Positions 32,648 to 42,570 are shown, counted from the first letter of the stretch. The stretch is 57,709 nt of DNA from Flavobacterium silvaticum (GCF_012911565.1 NZ_JAAMPU010000094.1:1-57709), one strand, 5' to 3'. Program-made: numbers and translations. Notes: generated from the sequence alone by a model not told the origin.

Positions 32648-35600
32648 ATGCGTAAAAGAAACCGGCTGGCCGGATTGCTCTTCTTATCGGGCGTCCTGAC
32701 TCTATCGGCCCAGCAATCAGAAATCAATACCTACAAGCTCAAAGAGTTCGATGAAGCCTTGTCGCTTTACCGCAACAGCCAGTATTTGTCGGCACAACTC
32801 ATCTTTGACAAAGTAGCCGCAGAAAATACCAAACAAGACCTAAAAGCCGATTGCGCCTATTACAGCGCCACCTGCGCCATCCGTCTCGAACAACCCGGAG
32901 CGGACGAACAGATGGAATCTTTCATAGCAGATTATCCGGCGAGCAGCAAGCAACCCATAGCTTATTCCGAGGTCGCGCGCTATTATTTCCAGCAGGGAAA
33001 ATATCCGCAGGCACTTGAATGGTTTGAAAAGGTAGATGAGAAATCACTTTCCGGAAAAGAGCGCGATGAGTATCTGTTCCAGAAAGGATATGCGTATTTC
33101 AGCACCGGTCGAAAAAAAGAAGCGAACGATTATCTGGGCCAGGTTGTCAATTCTCAGGAATTCGGTTCTCAGGCCAAATACTACATGGGTTTTATGGCTT
33201 ATGAAACCGACGATTACAAAGAAGCCAGTAAGTATTTCGATGAAGTTTCGGGCGAAGAAAAGTATAAGGAAAAACTATCGTATTTCCAGGCCGATATGAA
33301 CTTCAAGCTCGGCAAGTTCAAAGAAGCCATCAAGACGGGTGAAGCGGCTATGGCCAAATCGAACGCCATGGAAAAATCGGAACTGAATAAAATCATCGGC
33401 GAAAGCTATTTCAACCTTGGCGAATACGACAAGGCGCTTCCGTATCTCAAAGAATACAAAGGCAAGAAAGGGAAGTGGAACAACACCGATTTCTATCAGC
33501 TTGGCTATGCGTACTACAAGCAAGGAGATTATACCAACGCGATTGCCCAGTTCAATAAGATCATCGACGGAAAAGATTCGGTTGCCCAGAATGCGTACTA
33601 TCATTTAGGGGAAAGTTATCTGAAAACCAATAATAAGCAGCAAGCACTGAATGCGTTCAAGAATGCTTCCGAAATGCCGTTCGATGCAAGGATTGCCGAA
33701 GATGCCGCCCTCAATTACGCCCGCGTCAGTTACGACATCGGGAACTCGTATCAATCGGTTCCTGAGGTTTTGCAGGCGTTCCTCGATAAATATCCGCAGT
33801 CTGCCGCAAGACCGGAACTCGAAGGTTTGCTGATTAATTCCTACATCACGAGTAAAAACTACCAAGGTGCTTTGGCGTTGCTCGAAAAGAACAAAGGTTC
33901 GAACCGTGAAGCCTATCAAAAAGTGACGTTTTATCGGGGTCTTGAATTATACACGGATGGGAAATACGATGAAGCTTTGGCGTTGTTCAGCAAATCGTTA
34001 TCCGAACCTAAAAACGGATTATACACCGCAAGAGCTACGTTCTGGAAGGCGGAAACACAGTTTACATTAGGTGATTTCAAATCGGCACAATCCGGATTCA
34101 AGGATTTCAGCGTTTCAGGTCAGGCTTCGGCTACACCTGAATTCAAAAACCTGCAGTACAATATAGGTTACGCGGCTTTCAAACTGAAGGAATACGATGC
34201 GGCCGCGACTGCCTTTGAAGCGTATACGACTGCCGGTAAAGGCGATAAAAAGCGTTCGGCAGATGCGTGGCTACGTTTGGCTGATTGCCGTTTCGTGACC
34301 GCAAAATACTGGCCGGCCATGGATGCCTATAACAAGGTAATCGAAGGTGGTGGTTCCGATGTCGATTATGCCGCGTATCAGAAAGCGATTTCATACGGAT
34401 TCGTCAGTAAGAACGACAAGAAAATCGAAGACCTGAAGAAATTCGAGGCTACGTATCCGAAATCACAATACCGTGACGATGCGTTGTTCGAGCTTGGAAA
34501 TACCTATGTGTCCGAAAAGAAAACCCAACTCGCCGTTGCCGCTTACGATGAATTGCTGCGTGATTATCCGACCGGGAATTACAATGCCAAAGCCGTATTG
34601 CGTCAGGGATTGGTCTATTACAACAACGACAATGACGAGCAGGCGCTTCTCAAATTCAAGAAAGTCGCTGCCGATTACCCGAATTCAGCCGAAGCTCAGG
34701 AAGCCGTTGCAACGGCACGATTGATTTATGTCGATAGCGGACGCGTGAGTGAATATGCAGCCTGGGTTCGTGGACTCAGTTTTGTGGAAGTGTCCGATGC
34801 CGAATTGGATAACGACAGTTTCGAAGCGGCTGAAAAGCAGTATCAGCAGAATAATGAAAAGGCTGCAACGACACAACTTGCAGCGTACGTTTCCCAGTTC
34901 CCGAACGGATTGCATTCGGTCAAAGCGAATTTCTATCTGGGGCAATTGTACTTCAAACAAAATGCGATCGACAACGCAGCAAAAAGCTTCCAGAAAGTAG
35001 CAGATGCACCACGTGGCGAATTCACCGAGCAGGCTTTGGTGCGCCTGTCTGAAATCGCGCTTAAAAAACAAGATCCTGCGAATACGGTGGTTGTGCTTAA
35101 AAAGCTCGAATCGGCTGCTGAATATCCGCAGAACATCACTTTTGCACAGGCGAACCTGATGAAAACCTATTACGAGCAGAAAGATTTCCCGAATGCCGTA
35201 ATCTATGCCGAGAAAGTCCTTGCGAATCCAAAGACGGAAGACAAGGTAAAATCTGACGCACAAATCATTATTGCGCGTTCGGCCTGGCTTTCCGGTGACG
35301 AAGCGAAGGCCAAATCGGCTTATGCCACGTTACAGACCATTGCAAAAGGTGAACTCGCAGCCGAGGCTTTGTACTATGATGCCTATTTCAAAAGCAAGGA
35401 AGGAAAATACGATTTGTCAAATGCCGCAGTCCAGAAATTGGCGAAAGACTATTCGAGCTATAAATATTTCGGCGCCAAAGGATTGGTCGTCATGGCCAAA
35501 AACTTCTACAATTTAAAGGATAGCTATCAGGCGACCTACATCTTGGACAATGTCATCAAGAATTTCACGGCTTATCCCGATGTGACAGAAGAGGCGCAAA

Positions 35601-35659
35601 CCGAACTGACGCGCATCCGTACCGAAGAAGCCAAGACCAATTCATCCATCCGTCAATAG
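32648..35659 (+). CDS. Large TPR-repeat protein, exported
   Basis: A 1003-residue protein with a signal peptide (RLAGLLFLSGVLTLSAQ). Nearly all of the mature part is tetratricopeptide repeats, about 20 or more, with units such as YPQALEWFEKVDE, YFNLGEYDKALPYLKEYK and YYKQGDYTNAIAQFNKI. The end is charged (RIRTEEAKTNSSIRQ). It should form a long superhelix in the periplasm and scaffold partners. It sits 15 bases upstream of an outer-membrane barrel gene, suggesting the pair works together. A TAACTTTA word, one base off the -7 consensus, lies near 32622. Confidence 0.85.
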   Translation: MRKRNRLAGLLFLSGVLTLSAQQSEINTYKLKEFDEALSLYRNSQYLSAQLIFDKVAAENTKQDLKADCAYYSATCAIRLEQPGADEQMESFIADYPASSKQPIAYSEVARYYFQQGKYPQALEWFEKVDEKSLSGKERDEYLFQKGYAYFSTGRKKEANDYLGQVVNSQEFGSQAKYYMGFMAYETDDYKEASKYFDEVSGEEKYKEKLSYFQADMNFKLGKFKEAIKTGEAAMAKSNAMEKSELNKIIGESYFNLGEYDKALPYLKEYKGKKGKWNNTDFYQLGYAYYKQGDYTNAIAQFNKIIDGKDSVAQNAYYHLGESYLKTNNKQQALNAFKNASEMPFDARIAEDAALNYARVSYDIGNSYQSVPEVLQAFLDKYPQSAARPELEGLLINSYITSKNYQGALALLEKNKGSNREAYQKVTFYRGLELYTDGKYDEALALFSKSLSEPKNGLYTARATFWKAETQFTLGDFKSAQSGFKDFSVSGQASATPEFKNLQYNIGYAAFKLKEYDAAATAFEAYTTAGKGDKKRSADAWLRLADCRFVTAKYWPAMDAYNKVIEGGGSDVDYAAYQKAISYGFVSKNDKKIEDLKKFEATYPKSQYRDDALFELGNTYVSEKKTQLAVAAYDELLRDYPTGNYNAKAVLRQGLVYYNNDNDEQALLKFKKVAADYPNSAEAQEAVATARLIYVDSGRVSEYAAWVRGLSFVEVSDAELDNDSFEAAEKQYQQNNEKAATTQLAAYVSQFPNGLHSVKANFYLGQLYFKQNAIDNAAKSFQKVADAPRGEFTEQALVRLSEIALKKQDPANTVVVLKKLESAAEYPQNITFAQANLMKTYYEQKDFPNAVIYAEKVLANPKTEDKVKSDAQIIIARSAWLSGDEAKAKSAYATLQTIAKGELAAEALYYDAYFKSKEGKYDLSNAAVQKLAKDYSSYKYFGAKGLVVMAKNFYNLKDSYQATYILDNVIKNFTAYPDVTEEAQTELTRIRTEEAKTNSSIRQ

Positions 35660-35674
35660 CCCTAAACCAAACGT

Positions 35675-37411
35675 ATGAAATTCCAAGCCAGATATATTTT
35701 ACTTGTCGGACTATTGTTTCCGACGGTTATCATCGCCCAGAAAAAAGACGAAAACATTGGGTCGGAAGTCGTGAATGTGGTCAAGCCGTATTCGCCGACA
35801 TTGTCCGATGCTTATAAAATAAAGGAAGAGCCTGTTCTCGACGATGAGGAAAGCCTGAAAAAAGAACCGGTCAATTACAAGATTTTCTCGTTTCCGGTCG
35901 CTTCGACATTTACGCCTTCCAAAGGACGTGCAGCGGCCGTTGACAAAGCGGCGCGTGAGAAACTGTACCAGAATTACGTGACGTTCGGGATTGGGAATTA
36001 CCTCAATATCTCGACGGAATTATACCTGACGCATGAGCTTGGCGACAACGGATTCGTGAGTGCCATGGTGCGTCATAATTCGTCCCAGGGCGGTATCAAG
36101 GATGCGCTTGTAGACGACGAATTCATGACCAATTCCATAGACCTGGCTTATCTGAACAAGATGCGTGAGATGAATTACCAGATCGATGCCGGTTACTATC
36201 ACCGCAATTTCAATTGGTATGGTGTCGATTCCAATTGGATTACGGGTGCGGGTTCCGGAATTTACGAAAATTTCAATCCGACGCACAATTTCCAGAATGC
36301 CCACATTGGTGGAACCATTGGCGTGAACGATTCGTTTTTTGAAGGCATGAAACTCCGTTACGACCGTTTTTGGGATCGGTTCGATTCTGCCGAAAACCAT
36401 TTGGTCGCGCGTCCCAATTTCAAATTCGACGTGGGTGGAAGCAACGTGAAATTAGGAATCGAAGCCGATTATCTTCACGGGGAATTCAGCCGTTTTTATC
36501 TTGTCGATGAAAAGAATCCATATACGATTTTCAACATCAGCGCCCATCCGTCGTTTTCGATCCAGCGCGACGACTGGACTATCAATATTGGCGCATCGGT
36601 ACTGTACAGCATGGATTCCGAACGCAGCCTGAACCGTTTCCGTGTGTATCCGGAAGCCGAAGCCAGCCTCAAAGTCGTCGGTGATTTGATGGTTTTCTAT
36701 GTCGGCGCTCAAGGCGGAATGGACCAGAATACCTATCAGAAATTATCTGAGATCAACCCATATGTTTCCCCAACGCTCAATATCACGCCTACAGATCGCC
36801 AGATTGACGGATATGCAGGTTTGAAGGGAATGCTTGCCGGGAATGTGAGTTATGACGTTCGCGGTTATTTCAAAGGCGAAAAAGACAAGGCTTTGTTCCG
36901 GTATAATATGCTGCCGGCTTTCGGACTGCCGTCATATCAGCCGTATCAATTCTCGAATTCGTTCGATGTGGTTTATGATGATGTACGCACGATTGGTGTT
37001 TCGGGAGATTTGAACGCCGATTTCTCTAAGACTGTTTCCGCCGGATTGTCTGCCCGTTTCGAAACATTCGATACAGACGACCAGGAAGAAGCGTGGAACC
37101 TGCCACAGCTGAGTCTGTCCGGTAAAGTCGAAGTTGACATCACACCAAAATGGTTCGCCGGAATGCAGGCTTTTTATGTTGGAAAACGCAAAGATGTGAT
37201 GACACAGCTTGGAGGTGCCGTTATGGATCAGACTGTTGATGTAGACGGATATTTCGACCTGAACGCACACATCGGTTACAAACACAGCGATCGTTTGAGC
37301 GGCTTTTTGAAGTTCAATAACATCACGGCGCAGTCATATGAAAAGTGGCTCAATTATCCGGTTCAGGGATTTCAGGTGATGCTGGGCGCGGGGTATAAGT
37401 TTGACTTTTAA
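35675..37411 (+). CDS. Outer-membrane beta-barrel protein (TonB-receptor-like)
   Basis: A 578-residue protein with a signal peptide (ARYILLVGLLFPTVIIAQ). The N-terminal 80 residues contain EVVNVVKPYSPTLSDAYK, a segment seen in flavobacterial barrels paired with TPR proteins. The rest alternates polar and aromatic residues in strands and ends in GAGYKFDF with the C-terminal Phe that the BAM machinery reads. There is no clear plug domain, so it is smaller than a true TonB-dependent receptor. It is co-transcribed with the upstream TPR gene. Function unknown; transport or surface assembly are possibilities. Confidence 0.8.
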   Translation: MKFQARYILLVGLLFPTVIIAQKKDENIGSEVVNVVKPYSPTLSDAYKIKEEPVLDDEESLKKEPVNYKIFSFPVASTFTPSKGRAAAVDKAAREKLYQNYVTFGIGNYLNISTELYLTHELGDNGFVSAMVRHNSSQGGIKDALVDDEFMTNSIDLAYLNKMREMNYQIDAGYYHRNFNWYGVDSNWITGAGSGIYENFNPTHNFQNAHIGGTIGVNDSFFEGMKLRYDRFWDRFDSAENHLVARPNFKFDVGGSNVKLGIEADYLHGEFSRFYLVDEKNPYTIFNISAHPSFSIQRDDWTINIGASVLYSMDSERSLNRFRVYPEAEASLKVVGDLMVFYVGAQGGMDQNTYQKLSEINPYVSPTLNITPTDRQIDGYAGLKGMLAGNVSYDVRGYFKGEKDKALFRYNMLPAFGLPSYQPYQFSNSFDVVYDDVRTIGVSGDLNADFSKTVSAGLSARFETFDTDDQEEAWNLPQLSLSGKVEVDITPKWFAGMQAFYVGKRKDVMTQLGGAVMDQTVDVDGYFDLNAHIGYKHSDRLSGFLKFNNITAQSYEKWLNYPVQGFQVMLGAGYKFDF

Positions 37412-37439
37412 TCTTGAATTAACGATTAACAATTAATAA

Positions 37440-37886
37440 TTGCTCAAACAAAAAATCCACGCCCGCTATCTTCAGCTCGTCAATGATAAGATCGATGTGT
37501 TTCGCGATATGATTTCCGGGTTGGCAGATGATGCACAGAGCGACGCCAAAGGATCGGCAGGCGATAAGCATGAAACTGGTTTGTCCATGATGCATCTGGA
37601 ACAGGAGAAACTGAGTTTTAAGCTTCGTGAATGTCTGGAACAGAAAGCAGTCCTGGACAAAATCGATCCCAATAGCGGACATTCGAGAATTGGAATCGGA
37701 AGTCTTGTAAAAGCAAACGGTATATTATTTTTTGTCAGCCTGGCTTTGCCAAAGATTGCGGTTGACGGTACAACCATTCTGGCACTTTCTCCAAATTCGC
37801 CACTCGGATCAAAATTGATGTCGCAGGCCGTTGGTTTTACTTTTGAAATCAACGGAACTTCATACGAAATACAAGAAATCAATTAA
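37440..37886 (+). CDS. GreA/GreB C-terminal-like protein with N-terminal coiled coil
   Basis: A 148-residue protein starting at TTG. The first 75 residues are helical and charged (SMMHLEQEKLSFKLRECLEQ), like the coiled coil of Gre factors. The last 65 residues resemble the GreA C-terminal domain: IGIGSLVKANGILFFVSLAL, then ALSPNSPLGSKLMSQAVG and a final YEIQEIN strand. Such proteins bind RNA polymerase near the secondary channel, so this may be a Gre-like or Gfh-like factor; the tip acidic residues expected for cleavage are not clearly seen. TTG was chosen because it gives a full helical hairpin. Confidence 0.65.
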   Translation: MLKQKIHARYLQLVNDKIDVFRDMISGLADDAQSDAKGSAGDKHETGLSMMHLEQEKLSFKLRECLEQKAVLDKIDPNSGHSRIGIGSLVKANGILFFVSLALPKIAVDGTTILALSPNSPLGSKLMSQAVGFTFEINGTSYEIQEIN

Positions 37887-39399
37887 TGTTTTTTTCCAGG
37901 TGCAGCAGGCTTTTTTTGTTGTCAATTCCTTTGATTCCGAAAAGGTCGATTACCGTTGGGAAAAAGAATTCCAGCTCCGTGTGTTTCAGGCGGATCGATT
38001 CAAGTCTTTTTATCAGTTGAGGATATTTCTTACCGAATCCGTCCGAATACCAAAAAAATAACCCCGGATTTGAAATTCCCTTTCCGGGTTGGGCATGCAG
38101 CCATTGGTTGTTTTCGCCAAGCATTTCCCCGTGATCTGATAAGTATATAACCAGTGTATTTGAAGGTTTCTCCTCGATTTTCCGAATCAGCTTGTCTACT
38201 ACATAGTCCATGTAAAGAATAGTATTGTTATACGAATTAATCAGTTGTTCAGGCGAATTCGAGGTTACGTTTTTACTGTTTATGACCGGTTGAAAAATCC
38301 TGAATGCTGAAGGATATCTTGTCTCGTACCACCAATGACTTCCCATGAGATGGATGGCAGTGAATGCATTTCCTTTTGTTGAAAAAACGTTGTCGAAAAC
38401 AGGGAGTAGTTTTTCATCATAGTCTTTCCTGAAACTCAGCTCAGAATGCATCGGGTCGAGGATTTTGCTGAAGCTGGCCTGTTTGGGAAACATTTCGAAG
38501 CTTTTTTCCGGGGTTTGGTTTCCAATCCAGCTGGTTCTGATTCCGGCTTGCTTCAATACCGATATCAATGAATATTTGGGTTTGTCGAAGGAATCTGAAA
38601 AGGTGGCGTCAGTCATGATTTGGGGAACGCTTGCGCCGGTATAGGTAAGAGGCGTGAAGGCATCCGGAAAAGTTATGATGTTTTTCCGGGCTGACAACAG
38701 CGGAGTGGTTTGCCGGATATATCCGTTGAGTTGCAGGTGATCGGCACGGACACTTTCGCCAAGAACAAGGATCACATTCAGGCTATCAGTGGTTTTTTTG
38801 ACCGATGCGGGAACCGATCTGAAAACCAAATCGTTTTGTTGGAAATATTCCGTTGAGGCATAAAAAACATTGTACGGAAGTCGTCTTGAAAAAGATCCTG
38901 TTCTGTAGTTTTCGGTTACAAAAAAAATCGCGATTCCTATCAAGGCAAGAATCAGCAAAGGCGATTTCCACGCATTGACCAGAAGTTTTCGTCGTTGCCA
39001 TACCAGAATAATGGAAGTGATGACCGATAAAACAAAATACAGTAAAAACTGCCAGCTGATGAGCCCGAAAACAATGTCGGGTTTTGTTTCAAGAGATACC
39101 TGGACGATGCCCTGAGAAATGGCGATGTCCTGAACGTATACCCAGAATGCGATCGAGGAAAAAAGCACGAAAAGAATCGGGAAAAATACGGTGAAGAATC
39201 TTTTATCGGCACTTACGAAATACAGAAACCCAAAAACACTCCATTGTATCGCCAGGAAATGTGCCCCGTAAAACAGGTATGCCCTGAAATCATGGAGCGG
39301 ATAATGACTGAACGAAGCAAAAGTGATGAATGCGGCACACGCCAGATTCAGCATGAGATGGAAATAAATCTGGCCCTTATATTTTTTTATAACCTCCAT
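37879..39399 (-). CDS. Phosphoethanolamine transferase-like sulfatase-fold membrane protein
   Basis: A 506-residue protein with five N-terminal membrane helices (roughly 12-32, 42-62, 70-90, 115-136, 148-162) and a periplasmic sulfatase-fold domain from about 205. The nucleophile region is LVLGESVRADHLQLNGY, in which the usual Thr after GE is Ser216. The second metal region is IYLSDHGEMLGENNQWLH. EptA/MCR-type enzymes move phosphoethanolamine from phosphatidylethanolamine to lipid A or glycans. That activity is inferred from the fold. It overlaps the upstream acyltransferase by 23 bases and the convergent Gre-like gene by 8. Confidence 0.85.
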   Translation of the reverse strand: MEVIKKYKGQIYFHLMLNLACAAFITFASFSHYPLHDFRAYLFYGAHFLAIQWSVFGFLYFVSADKRFFTVFFPILFVLFSSIAFWVYVQDIAISQGIVQVSLETKPDIVFGLISWQFLLYFVLSVITSIILVWQRRKLLVNAWKSPLLILALIGIAIFFVTENYRTGSFSRRLPYNVFYASTEYFQQNDLVFRSVPASVKKTTDSLNVILVLGESVRADHLQLNGYIRQTTPLLSARKNIITFPDAFTPLTYTGASVPQIMTDATFSDSFDKPKYSLISVLKQAGIRTSWIGNQTPEKSFEMFPKQASFSKILDPMHSELSFRKDYDEKLLPVFDNVFSTKGNAFTAIHLMGSHWWYETRYPSAFRIFQPVINSKNVTSNSPEQLINSYNNTILYMDYVVDKLIRKIEEKPSNTLVIYLSDHGEMLGENNQWLHAQPGKGISNPGLFFWYSDGFGKKYPQLIKRLESIRLKHTELEFFFPTVIDLFGIKGIDNKKSLLHLEKNIN

Positions 39400-40402
39400 T
39401 TAATAACGGCAGATATTTGTTTATGATGAAGAAAACCGGAATCAACAATACAATCTGGACGATGGTGTAACTGAATTTTTCCCATTCCGAAAAATTGAAT
39501 TCCGTTTGTCCGCAGGCGAGCATAAGTACCAATTTAATGAAGGTAAGTGCCGTGAGGTGTAGGGCGAGGATCGTCATTGAAAATTTACCGATGAATCCAA
39601 AGAACCTGAAATAAGGAAATGTCTTGAAAAGCAACAGGATGAATATCCCAATGCTGATTCCGTTCAGGATGAAATACAATTCGTTCCCGTAACTGGCGCG
39701 GTACATTTCGATTTTTGAGTTCTTGCCGAGCAGCCAGATGTTGAGGATTCCGGTGAGAAACATCAGGATAATGGATTTATTCAGCGGCAGATTGGAAATG
39801 GATTTGAAAAAATGGTTCCCGAAAGCATAAAACAGAAGAGAGACCATCGCTACATTAAGGCTCCAGGGCAGATTGACTTTCGTAAAATGCGGATACAGTA
39901 ATCCAATAATCGGAATCGTAGCCAGGAGTATGTATTGAATCGTTCTGTTTTCGATTTTCCGGATCAGATACAACAACACAAACGTCATAAAGATATTCGG
40001 AAGAAACCAAAGCGGAATGCCCCAATCCATATACTGGCGATCGCCTTGTGAGTAAAAAATCCCAATGAAATTTTTGACCGGTGATAAATTGAGTTTGGCG
40101 CTGTCCCCATAATCGCGGCCTATGACAAGCCAGAAAAGAAACAGGAGCGAACTCCAGATAAAGTATGGGATCATCACGGTTTTGAACCTCTTTTTAAGCT
40201 TCATGGCCGATGAAACCCTGGGATGGAAAAACCCCGCTACCATTATGAAAAGCGGCATTCGGAAGCTGTCGATATGTTTGCCGTAAACCGGGAAATTGTG
40301 GCCGTAAACCACTAAAAATATGGTTAGTCCTTTAACCTGATCGACCCAATCCAGTCTTTTGGAAGGTTTGGGGGTGTCAGGAATGTTGTCTGTGATTTTC
40401 AT
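39377..40402 (-). CDS. Acyltransferase 3 family membrane protein
   Basis: A 341-residue protein with about ten membrane helices. The family mark is the N-terminal RLDWVDQVKGLTIFLVVYGHN, with the catalytic-type His at about residue 35, then DSFRMPLFIMVAGFF. These enzymes acetylate or succinylate sugars and lipids facing the membrane. It overlaps the sulfatase-fold gene by 23 bases, so both are co-expressed and may modify the same envelope glycan or lipid. Substrate unknown. It reads divergently from asnB. Confidence 0.87.
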   Translation of the reverse strand: MKITDNIPDTPKPSKRLDWVDQVKGLTIFLVVYGHNFPVYGKHIDSFRMPLFIMVAGFFHPRVSSAMKLKKRFKTVMIPYFIWSSLLFLFWLVIGRDYGDSAKLNLSPVKNFIGIFYSQGDRQYMDWGIPLWFLPNIFMTFVLLYLIRKIENRTIQYILLATIPIIGLLYPHFTKVNLPWSLNVAMVSLLFYAFGNHFFKSISNLPLNKSIILMFLTGILNIWLLGKNSKIEMYRASYGNELYFILNGISIGIFILLLFKTFPYFRFFGFIGKFSMTILALHLTALTFIKLVLMLACGQTEFNFSEWEKFSYTIVQIVLLIPVFFIINKYLPLLNGGYKKI

Positions 40403-40686
40403 AAAGTGAACTCTTTTGCAAATGTATCGTTCTGTTTTCTAAATCGGCTAAAGATTTTGGAAGATGGATTTTTGAGGTTAAGCGAAGTCGCACCAATACG
40501 AAATTGTTCTGCCAGCGAAAACGTTTTTTATGATTGTAATCAAACTGGCTTTTTCGCGTGTGTATGATTTTAATTTTTTTTGTAAAAACAACATTTTGGT
40601 TTAAATATGTAACCATTTTAGAATTAAAATTTTCATAATTATAACTAAACAATAATCTTTGCCTCACCTAATCAAACAAGCAGGTT

Positions 40687-42303
40687 ATGTGTGGAATTTT
40701 AGCAATCATCGGGAAAGGCAAAGACGAGAAGCTCGTAAGGGAACTTTCCAAGCGTATGTCACATCGCGGTCCCGATGAGAGCGACCTGCACGTCACCGAG
40801 AAAGGCCATATCCTGAGCCATGAACGTTTGTCAATCATCGACCTTCATTCCGGAAAGCAACCAATCCAGGGATGTAAATCTGCCTGGATGATCCACAACG
40901 GTGAAATCTACAATCATCAGGAATTGCGTTCGACGGTATTGAAACACCACGAATTCCGTTCTAAGTCAGATTCAGAAGTCATCGTTCACCTTTACGAAGA
41001 ATTCGGATACGATTTTGTCCATATGCTCGACGGGGATTTCGCTTTCGTTGTTATCGATGGTGACGATTTTATAGCCGGTCGCGATCCAATGGGAGTGAAG
41101 CCGCTTTATTATGGGATAGACGAACGCGGAAGAACCTGGTTCGCATCTGAAATGAAACCGTTGGCCGATCAATGTAAAACCTTTTCGACATTTCCTCCGG
41201 GACATTATTACACCCCGAAAACCGGATTTGTCAAATATTATAAGCCTGAATACGAAGACCATGCTAAAGCGGTGAGTAAGCTCGATATGGATCTTCTCAG
41301 GCAAAAACTAACGGATTCCGTCCGGAAACGTTTAATGAGCGATGTGCCTATTGGTGTGTTGCTTTCCGGCGGACTCGATTCTTCACTGACATCGGCGATT
41401 GCCGCACGTGAACTAAAAGACAGTGGTAAAAAGCTTCATTCGTTTTCGATAGGATTAGATCCGACTGCGCCTGATGCCATCGCTGCAAGAAAAGTCGCGG
41501 AATTCCTCGGAACAGAACATGAAGAAGTCCATTTTACGATTGAACAGGGAATTGAAATCCTTGACAAACTGATCTGGCATCTGGAAACCTATGATGTGAC
41601 TTCGGTCCGGGCAAGTACACCAATGTATTTCCTGTCCAAGGCGATTACAGATAAAGGCATCAAAGTTGTCCTTTCGGGTGAAGGAGCCGATGAGGTTTTC
41701 GGTGGCTATCTGTACTTCAGGAATGCTCCGTCAACAGAAGATTTCCAAAAAGAAACCATCGAACGCGTACAAAAACTGTTTACCGCAGATTTACTCCGCG
41801 CCGATAAATCCACAATGGCGCACGGACTTGAAGCCCGTGTTCCGTTCCTTGACACACAATTCCTCGACGTCGCCATGACGATTGAAGCTGAGCAGAAGCA
41901 GCCAAAAACCTATGACGGCGTCGAAAAGTATATTTTGAGAAAAGCGTTCGATACACCAAATGACCCGTATTTGCCGTCTGAAGTTCTATGGCGACAGAAA
42001 GAGCAGTTTTCTGACGGTGTCGGTTACAGCTGGATTGATACGCTGATCGAATATTGCTCGTCCCAGGTAACCGATGGGCAAATGGAAAAGGCAGAAGAGC
42101 GTTTTCCGTACAACACGCCGCTTACCAAAGAGGCGTATTATTACCGCGATATTTTCCATAAGCATTATCCGCAAAAAAGCGCTGCCCAAACGGTGCGCAA
42201 GTGGATCCCGAAATGGCAGGATAACCAAGATCCAAGCGGACGAGCAAACGCCGCCCACGTCCAGGCCGATGTTGAAATTGCAAAATCCAATAGTATCGTA
42301 TAG
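40687..42303 (+). CDS. asnB: Asparagine synthase (glutamine-hydrolysing) B
   Basis: A 538-residue enzyme. Cys2 follows the initiator Met (MCGILAIIG), the nucleophile of the glutaminase domain, with HRGPDES and NGEIYNH nearby. The synthetase domain has the ATP pyrophosphatase loop LLSGGLDSSLTSA and later VVLSGEGADEVFGGYLYF. It makes asparagine from aspartate, glutamine and ATP. A strong terminator follows. The 284-base leader region contains no other gene. Length is close to E. coli AsnB. Confidence 0.94.
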   Translation: MCGILAIIGKGKDEKLVRELSKRMSHRGPDESDLHVTEKGHILSHERLSIIDLHSGKQPIQGCKSAWMIHNGEIYNHQELRSTVLKHHEFRSKSDSEVIVHLYEEFGYDFVHMLDGDFAFVVIDGDDFIAGRDPMGVKPLYYGIDERGRTWFASEMKPLADQCKTFSTFPPGHYYTPKTGFVKYYKPEYEDHAKAVSKLDMDLLRQKLTDSVRKRLMSDVPIGVLLSGGLDSSLTSAIAARELKDSGKKLHSFSIGLDPTAPDAIAARKVAEFLGTEHEEVHFTIEQGIEILDKLIWHLETYDVTSVRASTPMYFLSKAITDKGIKVVLSGEGADEVFGGYLYFRNAPSTEDFQKETIERVQKLFTADLLRADKSTMAHGLEARVPFLDTQFLDVAMTIEAEQKQPKTYDGVEKYILRKAFDTPNDPYLPSEVLWRQKEQFSDGVGYSWIDTLIEYCSSQVTDGQMEKAEERFPYNTPLTKEAYYYRDIFHKHYPQKSAAQTVRKWIPKWQDNQDPSGRANAAHVQADVEIAKSNSIV

Positions 42304-42347
42304 TTGTTTAGTTGGTTTGTTATATAGTTGTTTGTATTTTTTTTTGA

Positions 42348-42383
42348 AGCGCCGGGTTTGTAGTTATCCCGGCGTTTTTTTTT
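42348..42383 (+). terminator. asnB intrinsic terminator
   Basis: CGCCGGG (42350-42356) pairs with CCCGGCG (42368-42374), followed by about ten T. It lies 45 bases past the asnB stop. Confidence 0.92.
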
Positions 42384-42394
42384 GTGAACGGCTA

Positions 42395-42570
42395 AGTCAG
42401 TTCCGTCGATGGCTACGAAGCAGTCTTTTGCTCCCGGTTGAAATTTTTCTCGTCGGTCACGTAGCGCTGCTACGCTACTAGCTTCGCTCAGTTCGGCCAA
42501 AGCCTCGGGTCTTCGCAAAACTCCAACCGGAAACAAAATCCTGGCTTCTCGCGCGCCACCGGAACTGGCT
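42395..42570. repeat. Nested inverted-repeat element (176 bases)
   Basis: Outer arms AGTCAGTTCCG (42395-42405) and CGGAACTGGCT (42560-42570) pair over 11 bases with one G-T. Middle arms are CCGGTTG (42434-42440) and CAACCGG (42524-42530). An inner hairpin is CGTAGC/GCTACG (42460-42474). Positions 42480-42511 are similar to the reverse complement of 3218-3250. It looks like a dispersed intergenic element. Confidence 0.6.

Noticed and set aside
34685..35263. 192-codon minus-strand open frame
   Set aside because: Mirror frame of the TPR gene caused by its regular codon pattern.
42165..42536. 123-codon minus-strand open frame
   Set aside because: Crosses the asnB terminator and the nested repeat and overlaps the asnB 3' end; no protein family.
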